This document shows positions 61,001 through 64,000 of a stretch of 64,000 nt of DNA, piece after piece (the stretch's first letter is position 1; each line of letters begins with the position of its first letter). Source of the DNA: Trichobilharzia szidati (taxonomy: Eukaryota; Platyhelminthes; Trematoda; Strigeidida; Schistosomatidae); the NCBI GenBank assembly GCA_944472155.2, contig OX235272.1:1472354-1536353 (forward strand), written 5' to 3'. The notes beneath the pieces were generated by a model. The model was given only the letters and a program-made list of their open reading frames with translations. It ran no database searches and was not told the DNA's origin. The translations under genes and the position numbers were made by a program.

Positions 61001-63139
61001 CTACAAACCGTCTACGGACTCCGTCTGTGGAACAAGAATTGGATAACCCTGTCACAAAATCTTGCATCAGATCGACGCGCCTGGGCAGCGATGATTCGAG
61101 ATGTTCATGAAGCCGGCTCATCCTCCCGTAGGAGATAGCCGAAGTAAAGTAAGTAAGTAAGCCACGTAGGAAGATGTAGACTTCCTGGTTGGGGTCCTCG
61201 GGACGGTAAAAACCAATGGCTGGAAACAATTGGTGACATGGCTCAAAATCGTTCTCAGTGGCGCAGATGCATCCACTCCTTGTGACTTATGATTTCCAAT
61301 GAAACTGTTTTGTTCTTCATTATTACTATTCCCTTGTCTCACACCTCTGTTTACTGTCTCTATTATCCATTTCTTCCACTTTCTTCTCTTGCTTTGTGTG
61401 CTACATGGAGTGTGGCGACTTGAACTGCCGCACATATGTGCAAAGTTCTATGTCGAAAACCGACCGACCGGATATACTTGCATTCTCCAGTGTTAGAAAA
61501 TCAGTTAATTGTAAACTTAACTGTTTGCAGTTTAAACCTAATGATGTCATAAATACTCTGACTGACTGTTTTTCAACGTAGAACTCTACACAGAATTGCA
61601 GAGGTTGCACGTTAACACAATCCAGATATTACACAAAGGTACAGAAAAATTGAATTCAAAACTGACTATAATGAGCATAAATATAAAGGAGAAAGAATAG
61701 TAACATAAGGATATATGAATGCTTAAATGATCTGAAAGATTACAACTGACTGACTGACTGACTGGTTTCAACATAGAACTTTGCAACGATGTGCAGCAGT
61801 TCCAGTCACCACACTTCACTTAGCACACAAGGGAAGAGAAGATTGCAAAAAGGTATTCAAAACAGAGATATGAAGCAAAAAGAATAGTAATATCGAAGGA
61901 CAATATAGTTTCATTGGATATCATAAATCGCAAGGAGTAAATGCATCCGCGCCAGCCATTAACAACGATGATTTTGAGTCATGTCACCGTCATTTGTCTA
62001 CAGCCTTCATTGGTTCCTACCATCCCGATGACGCCGATCAGTCAAGCAGTCTACACCTCCCTACATAGCTGGAAGACAGGCCGGCTTACACTAACTGGTA
62101 TGGATTTCTTTATTGACTGATGAAGCCATGTTGGTTTTGGTTTAACCAGCACTAGCAGCGTCATGGCACAGCGGTTAGGACGCTCGCCGACCATGCACAT
62201 GGTCCGGGGTTCGATCCCCGGCCGACGCACTCCTTTACCTCGCTAAGCCAGAAATAATGCTGGTGAAGAGGAAAGGTTGGGCATGAGGCTAGCAACCTCA
62301 TCCTGTAAAATAAACATTGCTACAGAAACTTCAAGCCATTTGCTTGAAGCCCTATGTTCCTCTAGGAACTAAAGGAAATAATAATAATAATAATAGCAGC
62401 TCTTTTCCAACCTGATCCATCGTAGATCAGCTAACATTGCCCATCTAGGAAGGCGATGTCTAGGATTACGCAATGCACGTCAGAGGCATCTCAATCGATG
62501 TAACTTCACAGCCTCGTTTATTGATTTCCCCTGATCTCAGACATAATGTCAATGGCTTCCGATCATATTCAAAACCCCTACATGTTTAAATGCTGAATGT
62601 CTTTACTGGATTAAATTGCTTAACCCATCCGTCACTAAATAATCAAAGGGGTCAGTGAATCTCAAAGATTTTTTAAAATGTTTTTGCTCATCTAGATACT
62701 GAATTTAGAACTTTTCAAGGATGTAACTATGAAAATTTTTGTATTTCTTCAACTCTTCTCATCGTTGGTAATTTTATTTGTTTATGTTTTTTTTTCAAAT
62801 TTCAAAAGTATACCTGACTATAAGTTGTTTCTCGTTTTGGTATTTCTTTCAAGAGGTTTAGATTTTCCAGATGTTGATCTTGTTATCAATTATGATGTTC
62901 CACGTCGACCATCATGGTCTGATTCAGCTAAAGCGTATATTCATCGCGTTGGGAGAACTGCTCGTGCTGGCCGACATGGACGTGCTGTCACACTAGTCAC
63001 TCCGTATTCAGTAACACGTCTTAAAGCGATAGAATCAGCATTGGGTGAAAAAATCCCTCAACTTCCTTGGCCAGGTATGGATTGTGTAAATTCACAGTTA
63101 AGACAACAGATTATACAAGCGGATAAAGATTCTCGATCA
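55027..63139 (+). CDS. DDX47: DEAD-box ATP-dependent RNA helicase, DDX47/Rrp3-like (5' five exons)
   Basis: Exons: 55027-55053, 55092-55640, 55690-55845, 59014-59222, 62854-63139, all with GT-AG introns (38, 49, 3168 and 3631 bp) and matching phases; 409 codons with no stop, so the C-terminus lies beyond a donor at 63140. Start ATG 55027 gives MSSKSFSEL joined to [20 protein letters not shown], a proper Q-motif region. Residue positions: AETGSGKT 48-55, PTRELA 80-85, TPGR 130-133, DEAD 155-158, SAT 186-188, IIFTSTW 252-258, ATDLASRGLD to 317, [11 protein letters not shown] 344-354. DDX47/Rrp3 helps 18S rRNA maturation in the nucleolus. [11 protein letters not shown] and the short N-terminus favour DDX47 over DDX49 or eIF4A. 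An insertion [11 protein letters not shown] precedes motif VI. Confidence 0.85.
55846..56079. other. Start of helicase intron 3
   Basis: Donor GTAAGT at 55846; no repeat recognised before the LINE remnant. Confidence 0.35.
56080..56930 (+). mobile_element. Second-family LINE 3' part, decayed, in helicase intron 3
   Basis: Plus-strand pieces resemble [61 protein letters not shown] and [20 protein letters not shown], interrupted by stops. Same family as 13880-14410. Confidence 0.7.
56935..58420 (-). mobile_element. RTE LINE 5' half, decayed, in helicase intron 3
   Basis: Minus strand: [20 protein letters not shown] (58217-58399) is the start of the endonuclease; [20 protein letters not shown] and [17 protein letters not shown] (57869-58126) continue it; [20 protein letters not shown] (57194-57382) is the linker. 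The reverse transcriptase half is absent, so this is a 3'-deleted copy, unlike the usual 5' truncations. Confidence 0.82.
58421..59013. other. End of helicase intron 3
   Basis: A possible SINE-like piece at 58490-58620 (CGAGGTAAAGCTGG end) was not identified further. The intron ends in a TC microsatellite (58984-59010) then TTTAG, which serves as the polypyrimidine tract and acceptor of exon 4. Confidence 0.45.
59318..59640 (-). mobile_element. tRNA-derived SINE with hammerhead-like segment, best preserved copy
   Basis: Minus strand: a tRNA-like head GGGTCACAGTGGCCTAATGG (box A TGGCCTAATGG), GCCTTGTAACCAGAAGG, box B GGGTTCGAATCC, then GCGTACTGATGAAGAGTCCC and AAACTAGGACGAAACAGC, then the tail CTGATGTCAGCTCATGACG. 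The head can fold as a cloverleaf. The hammerhead-like part has intact GAAAC and stem II, with AGA inserted after CUGAUGA. Confidence 0.75.
59680..59875. mobile_element. Second hammerhead-like SINE unit with inverted tail
   Basis: 59680-59815 repeats the tail and hammerhead-like segment on the minus strand (GTTTCGTCCCAGTTTGGGGC as plus). 59820-59875 (AATCCATCAAACAATACCCC, TACAAAACGAACACTTG) is the inverted copy of 59675-59720, so the unit ends in inverted repeats. Confidence 0.65.
60186..60270 (-). mobile_element. Smα hammerhead ribozyme relic
   Basis: Minus strand: TATCCACTAACTGACGA, stem II GTCC-TAAATA-GGAC, then AAAACGCGAATCC and GGTGGATTCCACTGC. The CUGANGA box is intact and stem I (ATCCAC/GTGGAT) can pair. 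GAAAC has become AAAAC, the G12 to A change, expected to abolish cleavage because G12 acts in catalysis. Confidence 0.75.
60271..61155 (+). mobile_element. Fourth LINE family, internally deleted, GC-richer
   Basis: Left 550 bp is GC-rich non-coding sequence of 5'-UTR type. From about 60820 an open plus frame reads [60 protein letters not shown] and [20 protein letters not shown] to TAG near 61136, a LINE C-terminal region ([10 protein letters not shown] motif). It ends in a TAAG repeat. Endonuclease and reverse transcriptase are missing, so the ends were joined by deletion or recombination. Confidence 0.65.
61156..61460 (+). mobile_element. Second-family LINE 3' end
   Basis: CCAATGGCTGGAAACAATTG, GTGACATGGCTCAAAATCG and GGCGCAGATGCATCCACTCC follow the 3' end of the copy at 13880-14410. 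Non-coding remnant. Confidence 0.65.
61461..61899. other. Intron 4 DNA with partly inverted LINE-derived pieces
   Basis: GACTGACTGACTGACTGG (about 61748) is a short tandem repeat. Around 61790-61810 GATGTGCAGCAGTTCCAGTC matches, inverted, the tail region near 61430. No coding sequence. Confidence 0.4.
61900..62550 (-). mobile_element. Second-family LINE 3' part, interrupted by a SINE
   Basis: 61900-62152 and 62401-62550 are contiguous in the related copy at 13880-14410 read on the opposite strand (TGAGTCATGTCACCGTCATT; ACATTGCCCATCTAGGAAGG). The SINE 62160-62393 splits it. Confidence 0.8.
62160..62393 (+). mobile_element. tRNA-derived SINE sharing the RTE 3' tail, 7-bp target duplication
   Basis: 234 bp flanked by TAGCAGC at 62153-62159 and 62394-62400. 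Head GTCATGGCACAGCGGTTAGG (box A), CCATGCACATGGTCC, box B GGGGTTCGATCCCCG. Body GGTTGGGCATGAGGCTAGC, CTACAGAAACTTCAAGCC. The last 40 nt (GAAGCCCTATGTTCCTCTAG then GAACTAAAGGAAATAATAAT) are identical to the 3' end of the full-length RTE at 8480-8519. Confidence 0.92.
62551..62853. other. End of helicase intron 4
   Basis: T-rich, no element recognised; ends GTATTTCTTTCAAG, acceptor for exon 5. Confidence 0.45.
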
Positions 63140-63214
63140 GTAAGTTTCATACCCGATAATTTTGTCTTCCCTGAGCTGAATCATTTCATTGGGAAGCTAA
63201 TTAATGTGTGTGTA

Positions 63215-63760
63215 AAACTTGGGCACTGTGGTAGTAAGTAATTCCATATTAATTTGTTTATTAGATATATCACACAGTGAAACAGTATTATTTATTGAAT
63301 GACAAAGTTTCGAACGTAATCTATTATTGTTCATAATCCTATCAGTTCTAACTGCACAACATTGAAACTTTCGTTTTACAGTATTCTTTATTCCTTCCTA
63401 TTCGCCATAGCCGTACTAGGATTTGACACTAAAAGACATAATGTTCGGAGTGCAACTATACCTGACTTCCACGGTATTTAAATTCCAAGGGGTCGTCAAT
63501 ATCTCCGATAGTGGCAGATATATTCATGGATAGGTGGGAAAACTTAGCGATTGAAACAATCAGCGCCACCCTTAAAGTATGGTGGTGGTATGTAGATGAC
63601 ACATTCACTGTACTTAGAACACAGGACATAAATAGATTTATAAGAAAAAGGTGTAAACAGCGGAGAAAATTTTCTTTTCAACGATTCATTTTCATGAGCT
63701 GTACAATCGTAATTAATATATTTAACAAGGAAATCTCTAGACCAATCAGATACAGGTAAA
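63215..63760 (+). mobile_element. Penelope-like terminal repeat plus reverse transcriptase scrap
   Basis: The terminal repeat 63215-63370 (GGGCACTGTGGTAGTAAGTA; AGTTTCGAACGTAATCTATT) is followed by an open frame 63511-63759: VADIFMDRWENLAIETISAT then WWWYVDDTFTVLRTQDINRF, the catalytic YVDD segment of PLE reverse transcriptase. Truncated on both sides. It lies in the intron after helicase exon 5. Confidence 0.78.
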
Positions 63761-64000
63761 CTTTGTCCTTAAAAAATGTATTACGTAATGTAAGGTGTAA
63801 CCTAGATGGTGTGACTAATTGGAAGTTGAAAAAGAGGCGGAAGTTGGCATGACGTGATAAGTGTGAGATAGTGACTAATCAGTAACTTCGTGTAGAATGG
63901 ACAGGAACTAGTGGAAAGTGTTTTATATAAAATCTGTTTGAAAAAGCAATGGACATTATAGACACTTCGAACCATTCCGTATTCAACCTTCGAGAATTGG
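63761..64000. other. Intron DNA at the right edge
   Basis: No feature recognised; the remaining C-terminal exon(s) of the helicase should lie beyond the window. Confidence 0.35.

Noticed and set aside
61118..61435. 105-codon minus-strand frame
   Set aside because: It is antisense to two LINE 3' ends and has no domain.

Overview
The window reads as AT-rich nuclear DNA of a parasitic flatworm, most likely a schistosome. The reasons are very short (35-66 bp) and very long introns in the same gene, a dense mixture of RTE- and CR1-type LINEs, Penelope-like elements (PLEs) with GIY-YIG ends, tRNA-derived SINEs and Smα-type hammerhead repeats, and solo LTRs. No prokaryotic, organellar or CRISPR features were seen, and no stand-alone tRNA or rRNA gene.

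Host genes. (1) 327-1815 (+): last coding exon of a voltage-gated potassium channel, S1 to C-terminus. (2) 13638-13773 (-): a probable lysine-rich, acidic-tailed last exon of an unidentified gene, with a matching poly(A) signal. (3) 24636-44764 (+): a nine-exon gene assembled here by phase-consistent splice sites, 657 codons plus stop, coiled-coil N-terminus and helical C-terminus, possibly CLHC1-like. Its first five exons lie within 1.2 kb and the last four are spread over 19 kb of transposon-filled introns. (4) 55027-63139 (+): five exons of a DDX47/Rrp3-like DEAD-box RNA helicase, 409 codons, continuing past the right edge.

Mobile DNA fills most of the rest. A full-length RTE-type LINE (4979-8526) with an intact 1137-residue endonuclease/reverse transcriptase is flanked by a 16-bp target duplication. 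At least four 5'-truncated LINE copies also have clear target duplications (18161-18725, 20949-21690, 23296-23534, 47078-48051). A tRNA-derived SINE (62160-62393) ends with the same 3' tail as the full-length LINE, so the LINE is its probable mobiliser. It sits inside an older LINE copy whose uninterrupted counterpart is also in the window, near 14190. Five solo LTRs of one family have 4-bp or near 4-bp target duplications. PLE remnants of several families occur throughout, some flanked by long inverted terminal repeats that carry hammerhead-like motifs.

Most unusual items: an open frame fusing part of an RTE reverse transcriptase to a PLE GIY-YIG domain (15683-16651); a 116-bp near-perfect palindrome with a 13-bp target duplication (8739-8854); inverted hammerhead-bearing repeat arms at three loci; and a 39-bp intron that removes an apparent in-frame stop from the nine-exon gene. 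Family names come from recognition of motifs, not from database searches.
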